Part shown: positions 24,446 to 31,115 of the stretch, piece by piece
Numbering within the stretch: position 1 is the stretch's first letter
How the letters are laid out: every line of letters starts with the position of its first letter
Origin: a virus
Virus record (IMG/VR): IMGVR_UViG_3300012001_000006
Span: 1-64,000 of that record
Direction: 5' to 3' (one strand)
DNA: 64,000 nucleotides
Made by a program: the position numbers and the translations under genes
The notes under the pieces: generated by a model
Seen by the model: the letters and a program-made list of their open reading frames with translations, nothing else
Told to the model about the DNA's origin: nothing
The model's database searches: none

Positions 24446-26596
24446 CTACTTCAAGATCAGGGCGCGAAGTTCCTTCATGACGACGCCAGGCAGGTCTTCC
24501 ACGTTGTTCAACGTCAAGTGTTTCGGGTAGAAACGCCGCACTTCGTCGGACTGGATGCCGATACCGATCACGTTGACACCGGCCCTTGTGATGTCCGCGA
24601 TCGTTTTCTTCAGGTGCGGCGCCAGGGTATGTGTTTCGCCGGCCGCGTGTGGGGCGCCATCCGACAGCACCATCATGATCTTGCCTGTCTCGCGACGATT
24701 CATCAGGCGGCGGGCCGCAATCTCGACGCACTCGCCATCGACGTTGTTGTGCAAGATGTTCGAGTTGGGCAGCCAACCGAACCGCGCCTTCACGTCCGTC
24801 GTCATGCGCTCGTCGAAACCTTTCAGAATTGGCATATAGAGCGCTTCGACGCGGCTGAATCTGCGACCGAGTTTGGCGGTCTCGGCCGACAGCGTGGCGT
24901 GATCAGCGCAGCCTTCGCCGGTCGTGAAGCAAATCACTTCGCACTTGATGCCAATCCGCTCCAGTACGCTGGCTAACGCGTACGCCGCCTGGGTCGCGGT
25001 GTCGATCTTTTGACCATCCATCGAGCCGGACGCATCGACCACTAACTCGACCGCCACGTCCTTGCTGGTCGCTTCATGCTTGCGGCGAAACACCCGATCG
25101 TCACCGACTGCAAGGCGTGACAGGTTTGCAGCATGGATGCGACCGCTGCGATGCCCTGCCGAGTACATCGACAGCGAACGGGCCGCGATGGCGCGCTCCA
25201 GGTCTTTCTGAAGTGGCGCAACCATGTGATCGACTTTCGACTGCAAGCGCGTCAGCATGGCAGAGTCGTATTCGCGACCGACCTTCAACGGCTCAACGAC
25301 ATCCTTGTCCTTCGTGTAAATCAGGTAGTCGGATTCTTTCGCCGCATCGCAAGCGGCAGACGAAATCAACGTGGACATGGTTTCGTCAAAGTCGCGCTTA
25401 GTCTCCTTGTCGATCGCCGACCAGTTGATGCCGGCAGCTTTCGTGATGTCCGTTTCTGACTCGGCAGGCTTGCTGGCGCCGTCAGACGCTTCAGGCATAC
25501 CGTCACCTTCTTCATCACCTTCGTCGTCACCGCCACCGCCAGACAGGTCGCCATCTTCTTCGTCAGGCATTGGTTCGTCGTCGCCTTCTTCACCCTCACC
25601 CTCTTCCTCTTCTTCGCCCTCTTCCTCATCGGCTTCAGGGTCAGCTTCGGGGTCAGCTTCATCCTCTTCAGGGTCGGCCGCTGGATCAGCTTCAGGGTCT
25701 TCCTCGTCGGTTGGTGCCGGCGTTGGGTCTGCCTCTGGATCTTCTTCGGGCGGTTCGGTTGCGGCAGGGTCTTTTTCGCCTGGTGTCGGTTCGCCCTCTT
25801 CTTCCTCTTCGTCGTCTTTAGGCTTCGGTTCGGCTTTCGCTTTCTTTGGCTTGGGCGACTTGGCGGGCTTCTCTTTCGACTTCTCACCCTTGCCACCGCC
25901 TTCACCTGCGTCACCCGATGGTGACGGCGGTGTCGGGGCCGGCGGTGCCGGTGGGGCTGGCTTAGCAGCCTTCAGGCGCTTCGTAACCTCTTCGGCGATC
26001 TCAAGGCAGTCACGCGTTGATGTCGCGCCCTCGATGCGATCCGCCAGGTCTTTGATTTGGTCATAGACTGGCGCGATGATGTGCATCTTGTCCTTCATGT
26101 ATTCTTTGAACACTTGCTGACCCGCCATTGCGCGAATCAGCGGCACCATCAAGGCGCCGATCACCGTGTCGGTGTCGCCTTTAGCGACCGCTTCCGCAAC
26201 GCGTGGCGTGGTGTATTTGTCGAGGAAGAACTTCCCCGTATTGGCAAGGTTCAGACCAGAACCTTGAAACCGCTGCGCCATGCAACGCTCGATGCGGCTG
26301 TCTTCAATCAGGTTGAGCATTTGGCCCGAACCCGATTTGATCGCTGCATCCATCACGTTGAATTCGGTGAAGAGTATGTGAGCAACTTCGTGATCCAAGA
26401 AACCTTGAATGGCGTCGATCAGTTCGTCGGTAGCGTTATCGGGTAGATACGGCAGGTTGACCAAGAAAGGACGACCAGCGCTGTCAGCTTTCACAAAGGC
26501 GCTTACTCCGCGCTGAGTGACTTGGATTCCCTTACCGGCGAGCATCTGCGTCAATTTGACGACTGATTCACGCATTACATATACACGTTCGTTCAT
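24446..26596 (-). CDS. cobT: CobT-like VWA protein with acidic middle and HExxH motif
   Basis: I place the start at ATG 26596 after GAGGAGATAGAAGCT; earlier ATGs lack a site. Near residue 75 is LDHEVAHILFTEFN, an HExxH zinc-metallopeptidase-like motif. Residues 215-385 are Pro/Lys then extremely Glu/Asp-rich (EEDPEADPTPAPTDEED and similar repeats). The C-terminal VWA domain has the MIDAS motif VVDASGSMDGQ near 500 and MMVLSDGAPH near 640. It forms the usual VWA-plus-AAA+ pair with the CobS-like protein. Role in phage growth is unknown; a link to cobalamin for the reductase, or to protein remodelling, are alternatives. Confidence 0.85.
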   Translation of the reverse strand: MNERVYVMRESVVKLTQMLAGKGIQVTQRGVSAFVKADSAGRPFLVNLPYLPDNATDELIDAIQGFLDHEVAHILFTEFNVMDAAIKSGSGQMLNLIEDSRIERCMAQRFQGSGLNLANTGKFFLDKYTTPRVAEAVAKGDTDTVIGALMVPLIRAMAGQQVFKEYMKDKMHIIAPVYDQIKDLADRIEGATSTRDCLEIAEEVTKRLKAAKPAPPAPPAPTPPSPSGDAGEGGGKGEKSKEKPAKSPKPKKAKAEPKPKDDEEEEEGEPTPGEKDPAATEPPEEDPEADPTPAPTDEEDPEADPAADPEEDEADPEADPEADEEEGEEEEEGEGEEGDDEPMPDEEDGDLSGGGGDDEGDEEGDGMPEASDGASKPAESETDITKAAGINWSAIDKETKRDFDETMSTLISSAACDAAKESDYLIYTKDKDVVEPLKVGREYDSAMLTRLQSKVDHMVAPLQKDLERAIAARSLSMYSAGHRSGRIHAANLSRLAVGDDRVFRRKHEATSKDVAVELVVDASGSMDGQKIDTATQAAYALASVLERIGIKCEVICFTTGEGCADHATLSAETAKLGRRFSRVEALYMPILKGFDERMTTDVKARFGWLPNSNILHNNVDGECVEIAARRLMNRRETGKIMMVLSDGAPHAAGETHTLAPHLKKTIADITRAGVNVIGIGIQSDEVRRFYPKHLTLNNVEDLPGVVMKELRALILK

Positions 26597-26617
26597 AGCT
26601 TCTATCTCCTCGTTCAT

Positions 26618-26633
26618 CACTCAGCATTGAGTG
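26618..26633. promoter_or_regulatory. operator CACTCA-GCAT-TGAGTG
   Basis: A fully symmetric variant palindrome with flanking GTTCA/TGAAC, just upstream of the CobT-like gene's ribosome site. It is the only copy with TGAGTG half-sites on both sides. Confidence 0.5.
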
Positions 26634-26702
26634 AACATTTACAATGATAGAGAAGCTCGTCAGGAAGCGCAACGACTATCTGAAAGAATCCTGAACGTAA
26701 AA

Positions 26703-26726
26703 AAAGCGGACGTTTATGTCCGCTTT
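26703..26726 (-). terminator. rho-independent terminator
   Basis: On the minus strand a 9-bp stem AAAGCGGAC/GTCCGCTTT with a 6-nt loop is followed by a run of seven T. It ends the 61-aa gene transcript ahead of the CobT operon. Confidence 0.85.
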
Positions 26727-26745
26727 GTCGTTGGCGCTGACGCCC

Positions 26746-26931
26746 TCAAAGCCGGAGCAGCCCATGTTTCGTTCCGGTCGTATTGACCAGGATGATGTTG
26801 CCTAATTTCGGATGATTAGCTCTATATACGAGGGACTCCCCCAAGTCTAACTGATCTTGAACTGTCGACTCCTCCAACGTGTCGACAAATGATTGCAGGC
26901 TAAGAACGGACGTTTTTGCTGAATGTGGCAT
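26746..26931 (-). CDS. small hypothetical protein, 61 aa
   Basis: A monocistronic gene with its own promoter (26974-26994), a GGAGAG ribosome site and a terminator (26703-26726). The sequence (LQSFVDTLEESTVQDQLDLGES, then NIILVNTTGTKHGL) is acidic in the middle with a beta-like end. No family is known. Its independent, operator-controlled transcription opposite the XRE gene is the position of a cro-like or early regulatory gene in many phages, but no DNA-binding motif is visible. Confidence 0.65.
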   Translation of the reverse strand: MPHSAKTSVLSLQSFVDTLEESTVQDQLDLGESLVYRANHPKLGNIILVNTTGTKHGLLRL

Positions 26932-26973
26932 TTATTCTCTCCGAGTTGATTACTGTTATGTGCGCTACACCAC

Positions 26974-26994
26974 ATTATAGCTCACCGCTAACTT
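26974..26994 (-). promoter_or_regulatory. leftward promoter with operator AGCTCA-CCGC-TAACTT
   Basis: Minus-strand TATAAT (26974-26979) fused to a slightly degenerate palindrome (26979-26994). It faces away from the XRE gene and drives the 61-aa gene. Confidence 0.65.
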
Positions 26995-27184
26995 ACTTTT
27001 ATTGTGGAAATTGTTAATCTTCGTTTCTTCTTTACTGCATAAATCGGGACTGAATTGGGGCTGCTTTTTAAATCTTATTAAAACGATAACGGTAAGTCAC
27101 TAAGAAGTAATAGTTTATGAACTATAATATAAACGTGAGATGAATCACTTACCTGCCGGTCGTCCGGCGCTGAATGGAGAAAAC
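26995..27184. promoter_or_regulatory. divergent control region upstream of the XRE gene
   Basis: An AT-rich stretch without a gene. It holds a degenerate operator (AAGTCA at 27094-27099, then CTAA and a poor second half) and a plus-strand TATAAT (27123-27128) that should start the XRE transcript about 50 nt before its ATG. No clear -35 is seen. The half-operator just upstream of the -10 suggests autoregulation of the XRE gene. Confidence 0.5.
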
Positions 27185-27625
27185 ATGACTAAAGAACCCA
27201 AAGCCTCAAAGGCGACGAAGAGTCCGACCGTTGCCCAGTATCTTGAAATGCAATTCAATCTCTGCGGCAAGTCGCAGATAGAGATCGCCACCGAATGCGG
27301 CTTTCCAAAGCCAAACATTCTCTCGATGATCAAGCAGGGCAAAACAAAACTACCCATCTCGAAGATCGCCGTAATGGCGAAATCGCTCGGTGTTGATCCG
27401 CTGCATCTGTTCAAATTATGTATGCAGGAATACGAGCCGGCGAATTGGGAGGCAATCCAAGAAACAATCTTGAAGCAGCCCGTCATCACCGCTAACGAGA
27501 TGGAGATCATTCGGGTGATTCGTAAATCAAACGTGATCAATCCGAAGCTGCGCACGAATGAGGAACGCATTCGTTTGCTCGACGTGATTGCGACGTTGAA
27601 GCCTGAAAACGCCACCAACGACTGA
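27185..27625 (+). CDS. XRE-type helix-turn-helix regulator, candidate phage repressor
   Basis: Residues 25-80 form a helix-turn-helix: GKSQIEIATECGFPKPNILSM (split as helices 2 and 3), then QGKTKLPISKIAVMAKSLGV and DPLHLFKL, the usual XRE end. The first 15 residues are Lys/Thr-rich; the C-terminal 55 residues are helical and could dimerise. The ATG at 27185 follows TGGAGA; a longer frame from 27140 has no site. It is the first gene of the plus-strand island, has its own terminator, and is the best candidate to bind the 6-4-6 palindromes, which have the one-turn half-site spacing typical of XRE dimers. That is inference. Confidence 0.8.
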   Translation: MTKEPKASKATKSPTVAQYLEMQFNLCGKSQIEIATECGFPKPNILSMIKQGKTKLPISKIAVMAKSLGVDPLHLFKLCMQEYEPANWEAIQETILKQPVITANEMEIIRVIRKSNVINPKLRTNEERIRLLDVIATLKPENATND

Positions 27626-27644
27626 TCCATTCTCACCCTCAAAA

Positions 27645-27664
27645 AAGGCACCTTCGGGTGCCTT
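27645..27664 (+). terminator. rho-independent terminator after the XRE gene
   Basis: An 8-bp stem AAGGCACC/GGTGCCTT with a TTCG loop and T-runs on both strands, 19 nt after the stop codon. It may work in both directions. Confidence 0.9.
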
Positions 27665-27701
27665 TTTATTGTCGTTTTATTGGACGAGAACAACTATGCT
27701 C

Positions 27702-27730
27702 TTGTGTAACATTGTGCGCAAGTGTATAAA
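27702..27730 (+). promoter_or_regulatory. candidate promoter of the Arc-LuxR pair
   Basis: TTGTGT (27702-27707), a 17-nt spacer and TATAAA (27725-27730). The -10 lies inside the palindrome 27719-27740, so a bound regulator would compete with polymerase. The match is modest and other starts nearer 27834 are possible. Confidence 0.35.
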
Positions 27731-27740
27731 AATACACTTG
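27719..27740. promoter_or_regulatory. 22-bp perfect palindrome, lux-box-like
   Basis: CAAGTGTAT-AAAA-ATACACTTG, a perfect dyad with 9-bp arms. Its central 20 bp have the lux-box layout TGTA-N6-TACA bound by LuxR-type dimers. It lies 94 bp upstream of the Arc-like gene and in the control region of the luxR-like gene. The identification rests on geometry and context. It could instead be the Arc-like protein's operator. Confidence 0.55.
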
Positions 27741-27833
27741 ACAGATTAAGTGCGAAGTGATTCGACTACCTGTAATATATGACTTCATGCTGTCGCTACA
27801 TGGTGAAAATGATATTTTGTACACTATGCGGCT

Positions 27834-28082
27834 ATGAAAAGTCCAAAGTCCGTGCGCCGGCAGGTTACAAATATCATTCCATTTGGCTTGCGTATGCAGC
27901 CCGATCTGAGAAAGTTGATTGAAAAGGCGAGTGAGGATACGGGTCGGTCGCTCAATGCGGAAATTTGCATCCGACTCCACCAAACCTTTATGGCAGACAA
28001 CAAGGCCGATGAATTGCTGGCGGTGGCAAGGGCAATTCATGCGGATATCCAGACCCTAAAGACCGTGCGCGCGCCAAAGTAA
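27834..28082 (+). CDS. Arc-type ribbon-helix-helix DNA-binding protein
   Basis: An 82-residue protein with the Arc pattern: the beta strand NIIPFGLRM at residues 13-21, helix A QPDLRKLIEKASEDTGRS and helix B LNAEICIRLHQTFM. Arc-like proteins bind operators as dimers of dimers and often repress antirepressor or lysogeny genes. The gene precedes the luxR-like gene by 72 bp on the same strand, and the lux-box-like palindrome is upstream. Working guess: it is the regulatory output or partner of the quorum-sensing receptor. No ribosome site is obvious before the ATG. Confidence 0.8.
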   Translation: MKSPKSVRRQVTNIIPFGLRMQPDLRKLIEKASEDTGRSLNAEICIRLHQTFMADNKADELLAVARAIHADIQTLKTVRAPK

Positions 28083-28154
28083 TCCGCTGAGCCTGGCGAG
28101 ACACTCTCAAAACTGCTATTCTCTCGACGACTTCACCATGAAGCTATCGATGGA

Positions 28155-29276
28155 GTGAATCGCATCGCGCGCGTCTCAAAAATAGCAGTAAGCAAAGACG
28201 GCTATATCCGAATGCGGAAAGCTGCATTCAAGAAGTTGGCATTTCAACAGTTGGTGGCGAATGCTGATCCGGAATTGCTTAGTGAATTGATCGGTCAGGC
28301 GATCCCGTCCCGCATTGCAGGTTTTTGCGAATGGGTGAGCGACACAGCGCCGGTGGTCAGCGTCGGTTTTGATTGGCACATCAATGACGAACCAAACCGC
28401 GTCGCCATCTTGTCTAATGCGCCTCGCACCAATCTGATGATGGTCAACGCGAAGGGCTACGATTACGGGCCGCAGCGCACGTCGCGGTTCCTACTAACTT
28501 GGATTAATACCTTTCTCCGCCCGCGATTATCGCCTCTCGCGCGGCAAGATATTGTGTCGAACAGTAGCGGATGGCGCGGCGGCTACCTGTCCATTCTGGA
28601 CAACTTGACGACAGAAATGGCGCTCTACAAACAGGTTGAGCGGCGGGTGCGCGCGCTTGGCTTTGACTACACCGCGTACGGCATTCGGATGGCCTTCCCT
28701 ATCATCCGGCCAACTGTGTGGACGCACAACAATTACCCCGAAGAGTGGCAGCGGCGTTACGCAGAAAAGGATTACGTCGATATCGACCCTACCGTTCAGC
28801 GCGCGATCGAGTCGCCGCTGCCGATGGTTTGGTCAGACGCATTATTTGAGGATCAGCCAGAATTCTGGCGTGATGCGCAAAGGCACGGCTTGCGCTTTGG
28901 GTGGGCGCAGTCGTCAAGGGATGCCACCGGCTCGGTCGGTCTTCTCAGCGTGGCGCGACGCGATGGACCGATCACGGACGCCGAACTGCAAGAAAAGCAG
29001 CACAAGTTGTCGATGCTCGTCCAAATCACACACGCCGGCATGTCCAGGATTATGGCGCCCGCACTTGCGCCAGGGCTGCGCGCGACCGTAACCTCTGGAG
29101 AGCGCGAGATTTTACGCTGGACGGCCGAGGGGAAAACATCAGCCGAGATTGCGAGCATTTTGGAATTACCGGAGCGCACCGTCACGTTTCGACGCACCGC
29201 CGTAATTAGAAAGTTAGGCGCCGTGAATATCACCCAAGCGACGGTGATGGCGTTCTCTCTCGGGATGATTTGCTAG
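28155..29276 (+). CDS. LuxR-type quorum-sensing receptor with RsaM-like N-terminal domain
   Basis: Residues 140-285 are an autoinducer-binding domain with the invariant contacts Trp and Tyr in YPEEWQRRYAEKDYVDIDP (Asp too), the Trp in PMVWSD, and a Gly in GSVGLLSVAR. Residues 310-373 are the LuxR helix-turn-helix (SGEREILRWTAEGKTSAEI, then ERTVTFRRTAVIRKLGAVN). Ordinary receptors are about 240 residues; this one has about 130 extra at the front: DGYIRM, GFCEWVSDTAPVVSVGFDW and TNLMMVNAKGYDYGPQRTS. From memory these resemble RsaM (DUF4902) proteins, which modulate quorum sensing beside luxR/luxI in Burkholderia and Pseudomonas. No luxI is in the window, so it would sense host signal. It starts with GTG. 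Confidence 0.9.
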   Translation: MNRIARVSKIAVSKDGYIRMRKAAFKKLAFQQLVANADPELLSELIGQAIPSRIAGFCEWVSDTAPVVSVGFDWHINDEPNRVAILSNAPRTNLMMVNAKGYDYGPQRTSRFLLTWINTFLRPRLSPLARQDIVSNSSGWRGGYLSILDNLTTEMALYKQVERRVRALGFDYTAYGIRMAFPIIRPTVWTHNNYPEEWQRRYAEKDYVDIDPTVQRAIESPLPMVWSDALFEDQPEFWRDAQRHGLRFGWAQSSRDATGSVGLLSVARRDGPITDAELQEKQHKLSMLVQITHAGMSRIMAPALAPGLRATVTSGEREILRWTAEGKTSAEIASILELPERTVTFRRTAVIRKLGAVNITQATVMAFSLGMIC

Positions 29277-29285
29277 AAAAATAAT

Positions 29286-29301
29286 AAGTCATTGATGACT
29301 A
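29286..29301. promoter_or_regulatory. operator AAGTCA-TTGA-TGACTA
   Basis: A 6-4-6 palindrome 9 bp after the luxR-like stop and about 60 bp before the excisionase-like gene. TATAAG/GATAAT boxes at 29321-29331 could be the -10. It would place the excisionase-like gene under the same regulator as the late and replication genes. Confidence 0.6.
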
Positions 29302-29360
29302 TCATTTGCGCCAATTATTGTATAAGATAATGCCATTACTTACCGAGTGGCGAGATAGCT

Positions 29361-29705
29361 GTGAGAACCCTAGACATTGATGAATGCGCCGAATTCCTGA
29401 AGGTTGATCGCTCGACCGCATTGCGACTGGCCGGCGGTGGCGAGCTACCTGGCGCCAAGATCGGACGCGCGTGGGTGTTCCTGCTGGACGACTTGGTGGA
29501 GTATCTGCGCACACAGGTGCGCTCTCAGGCGCGGCAGCGTCAAGCGGAAGCCGACACCGATGGCGCGCTGAACAAGGCGGTCGTCAATAACGCCTCGTTC
29601 GTGATGTCACCCATGCGCCGGCGGCCGAAGAATGCGGCCCCCGACCTGTCAGGCTACCCTGACCTTACCAGAGCTTCCCCGCCAAATTTGAGCCGCGCAG
29701 GTTAG
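29361..29705 (+). CDS. excisionase-like HTH protein (HTH_17/AlpA type)
   Basis: Starts with GTG. Residues 3-50 form a MerR/excisionase-like winged helix-turn-helix: LDIDECAEFLKVDRSTALRL, then GGELPGAKIGRAWVFLLDD and LVEYLRTQV. Such proteins bend attachment-site DNA and set integrase direction. The C-terminal 60 residues are basic and Pro-rich and look disordered. It converges with the integrase gene, overlapping its end by 41 bases. This supports a role in excision control, though antisense effects between the two transcripts are also possible. Confidence 0.7.
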   Translation: MRTLDIDECAEFLKVDRSTALRLAGGGELPGAKIGRAWVFLLDDLVEYLRTQVRSQARQRQAEADTDGALNKAVVNNASFVMSPMRRRPKNAAPDLSGYPDLTRASPPNLSRAG

Positions 29706-30828
29706 CGTAACGCGCCAACATTCTGGTCGAACTGTGGCCGGTGATCTTCATAATCTCTGTGTCCGACAATGTGGTGCGTTCGAAGAAGCGGGATGTCGCC
29801 TCATGACGCAGATCGTGGAAGGTTAGATCGGGACAGCCCGCCGTCTCGAAGACGCGCGAATACTGCTGCGACATCGCCGCGCTCAATCGCTCCAACGTCT
29901 GCCGCTCCACGCCCCCATCCCACCAAGGGAACAGCCTCTCTTTGTTGAACTTGAAGTCTTCCATGCCGCGCGTGCCGGCGCCCACATGCTCCAGGTACTC
30001 GCGCAGTTTGGCAACCGCGACCGTCGACAACGGCACCTGTCGTTTGCTGCCGTTCTTTGTTTTCTCCAGGAAGATCGTACACAATTCAAAGTTCAGTTGA
30101 TCGAGCGTGAGCGTGTACATTTCCCGCATTCTCATCGCCGTCTCCAGCGCCAGGTCAAACAGCATCTCGATGGCCGCCTGGTAGCGCATCTCAAGCGCCC
30201 TCTGCTTGTCGGCCGACTTCGCGCCCGCCATCACCGCGCGAATCGCCGGCTCTTCCAGCACACCTACGCGGCGATCGCGCGACACGTCTTCGCGCCTGGT
30301 GTGATGTGGGTTGTTCTTGGCCGCCTCGAACGATTCCTTGTCGGTGTATTGCGCGTAGCGTTTTGGCAGTTGACGAATTGGATTGAGCGCGAGCGCGACG
30401 ATGTTTTTATTGGACGCCCAATCGAAGCATCGAGCGAGCGCGCCGACGTGATGTCGAATCGTTGATGGCGCGATATTCAACTCGATCTTCATACTGCGAA
30501 TCCACTTCTCAACCCACACGTAGTTGATCAACTTGATCGGCGTCGCGCCGATTCTGGCATACGCCACGTTGAGCAGGTTCACGTCCGATTGCGGTATCGT
30601 GTTGTGCGCGAGATAGCCGCGAATCACTTCGGCCAAGATGGTGTAGACGGCGGTTCGGGTGTCCAGCTCCGGCGGCACGATGCCGTTATCGAGCAGCGCT
30701 TCGATCTTCGCGATGTAGGCGTCGCCTTCTTCTTCGTTGTTGGTGTAGTAGCGCCACGGCCGCGGCAGCAATTTTGCGCGCTTGACGACGTACTCCCACG
30801 AGTCGCCTTTCTTCCGTTTCATAGCCAT
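29665..30828 (-). CDS. int: tyrosine recombinase (phage integrase)
   Basis: The start is the ATG at 30828 (MAMKRKKGD) 6 nt after GGGAGG; an upstream TTG has none. Catalytic residues are present: Arg in ETAMRMREMYTLTLDQL, Lys in EKTKNGSKRQVPL, HDLRHEATSRFFE (HxxR), GHSSTRMLARYANLR (second His/Trp position and Tyr nucleophile). Residues 90-190 are the core-binding SAM-like domain. It catalyses integration at the tRNA-Cys gene whose 3' half forms the adjacent attP (30997-31046). The N-terminal 60 residues should bind arm sites. Confidence 0.93.
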   Translation of the reverse strand: MAMKRKKGDSWEYVVKRAKLLPRPWRYYTNNEEEGDAYIAKIEALLDNGIVPPELDTRTAVYTILAEVIRGYLAHNTIPQSDVNLLNVAYARIGATPIKLINYVWVEKWIRSMKIELNIAPSTIRHHVGALARCFDWASNKNIVALALNPIRQLPKRYAQYTDKESFEAAKNNPHHTRREDVSRDRRVGVLEEPAIRAVMAGAKSADKQRALEMRYQAAIEMLFDLALETAMRMREMYTLTLDQLNFELCTIFLEKTKNGSKRQVPLSTVAVAKLREYLEHVGAGTRGMEDFKFNKERLFPWWDGGVERQTLERLSAAMSQQYSRVFETAGCPDLTFHDLRHEATSRFFERTTLSDTEIMKITGHSSTRMLARYANLRGSNLAGKLW

Positions 30829-30863
30829 CTTTTTCCTCCCGTTGACGGCCAACAGGCCGAAGT

Positions 30864-30884
30864 GCGGGTGGACTGTCCACCCGC
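30864..30884. repeat. palindrome GCGGGTGGAC-T-GTCCACCCGC
   Basis: A 10-bp-arm perfect dyad 36 bp upstream of the integrase start, with a third related GGGTGGAA at 30888-30895. The GTCCACC element recurs on the other side of attP (31081-31099), so these may be integrase arm sites, or an int operator. Confidence 0.5.
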
Positions 30885-30902
30885 GATGGGTGGAATCATA
30901 CC

Positions 30903-30921
30903 CTTTTAGGCACTTTTAGGC
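30903..30921. repeat. direct repeat CTTTTAGGC x2
   Basis: Two copies one base apart (30903-30911, 30913-30921) between the integrase gene and attP; 10-bp phasing suits a bending protein such as the excisionase-like product. Confidence 0.5.
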
Positions 30922-30949
30922 GACTCTACGTTGGCGACGGGCAAGAAAA

Positions 30950-30969
30950 AGCCCACTAGGAAGTGGGCT
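30950..30969 (-). terminator. rho-independent terminator
   Basis: Minus strand: AGCCCACT-TCCT-AGTGGGCT followed by TTTTC. It ends the leftward replication transcript just past attP and insulates the integrase gene. Confidence 0.85.
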
Positions 30970-31071
30970 AAGTCTTTGATTCTATTACCTAAAAACTGGA
31001 GGCGGGGGTCGGGATCGAACCGGCGTAAACGGCTTTGCAGGCCGCTGTCGTTTGTTTAGAATCAAAGACTT
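30970..31071. repeat. 15-bp inverted repeat flanking attP
   Basis: AAGTCTTTGATTCTA at 30970-30984 and its exact reverse complement at 31057-31071 bracket the tRNA fragment, 12 bp and 10 bp from its ends. They may be binding sites in the intasome, or form a stem around the tRNA segment in RNA. Confidence 0.65.
30997..31046 (-). other. attP: putative attP core: 3' half of a tRNA-Cys gene
   Basis: On the minus strand the sequence runs from the anticodon stem (GCGGC), loop CTGCAAA with anticodon GCA, through the T-arm (GTTCGATCC) to the acceptor strand, discriminator T and CCA. The 5' acceptor and D-arm are absent, so it is not a working tRNA gene. It is the identity block that would rebuild the host tRNA-Cys gene on integration. 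It lies directly upstream of the integrase gene. Confidence 0.85.
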
Positions 31072-31078
31072 GCGTGAG

Positions 31079-31099
31079 TCGTCCACCTTATCGTCCACC
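31079..31099. repeat. direct repeat TCGTCCACC x2 on the second attP arm
   Basis: Copies at 31079-31087 and 31091-31099, 12 bp apart, sharing GTCCACC with the palindrome at 30864-30884 across the core. Likely integrase arm-type sites. Confidence 0.5.
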
Positions 31100-31115
31100 C
31101 GACACTTTTTCAACT

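Noticed and set aside
25371-26066. Long Ser-rich plus-strand open frame
   Set aside because: It is the shadow of the acidic Glu/Asp repeat region of the CobT-like gene.
27738-27743. TTGACA as a plus-strand -35 box
   Set aside because: The sequence 16-18 nt downstream has no acceptable -10.
30997-31046. Functional tRNA-Cys gene
   Set aside because: The anticodon arm, T-arm and CCA are present but the 5' acceptor strand and D-arm are missing. It is an attachment-site fragment.
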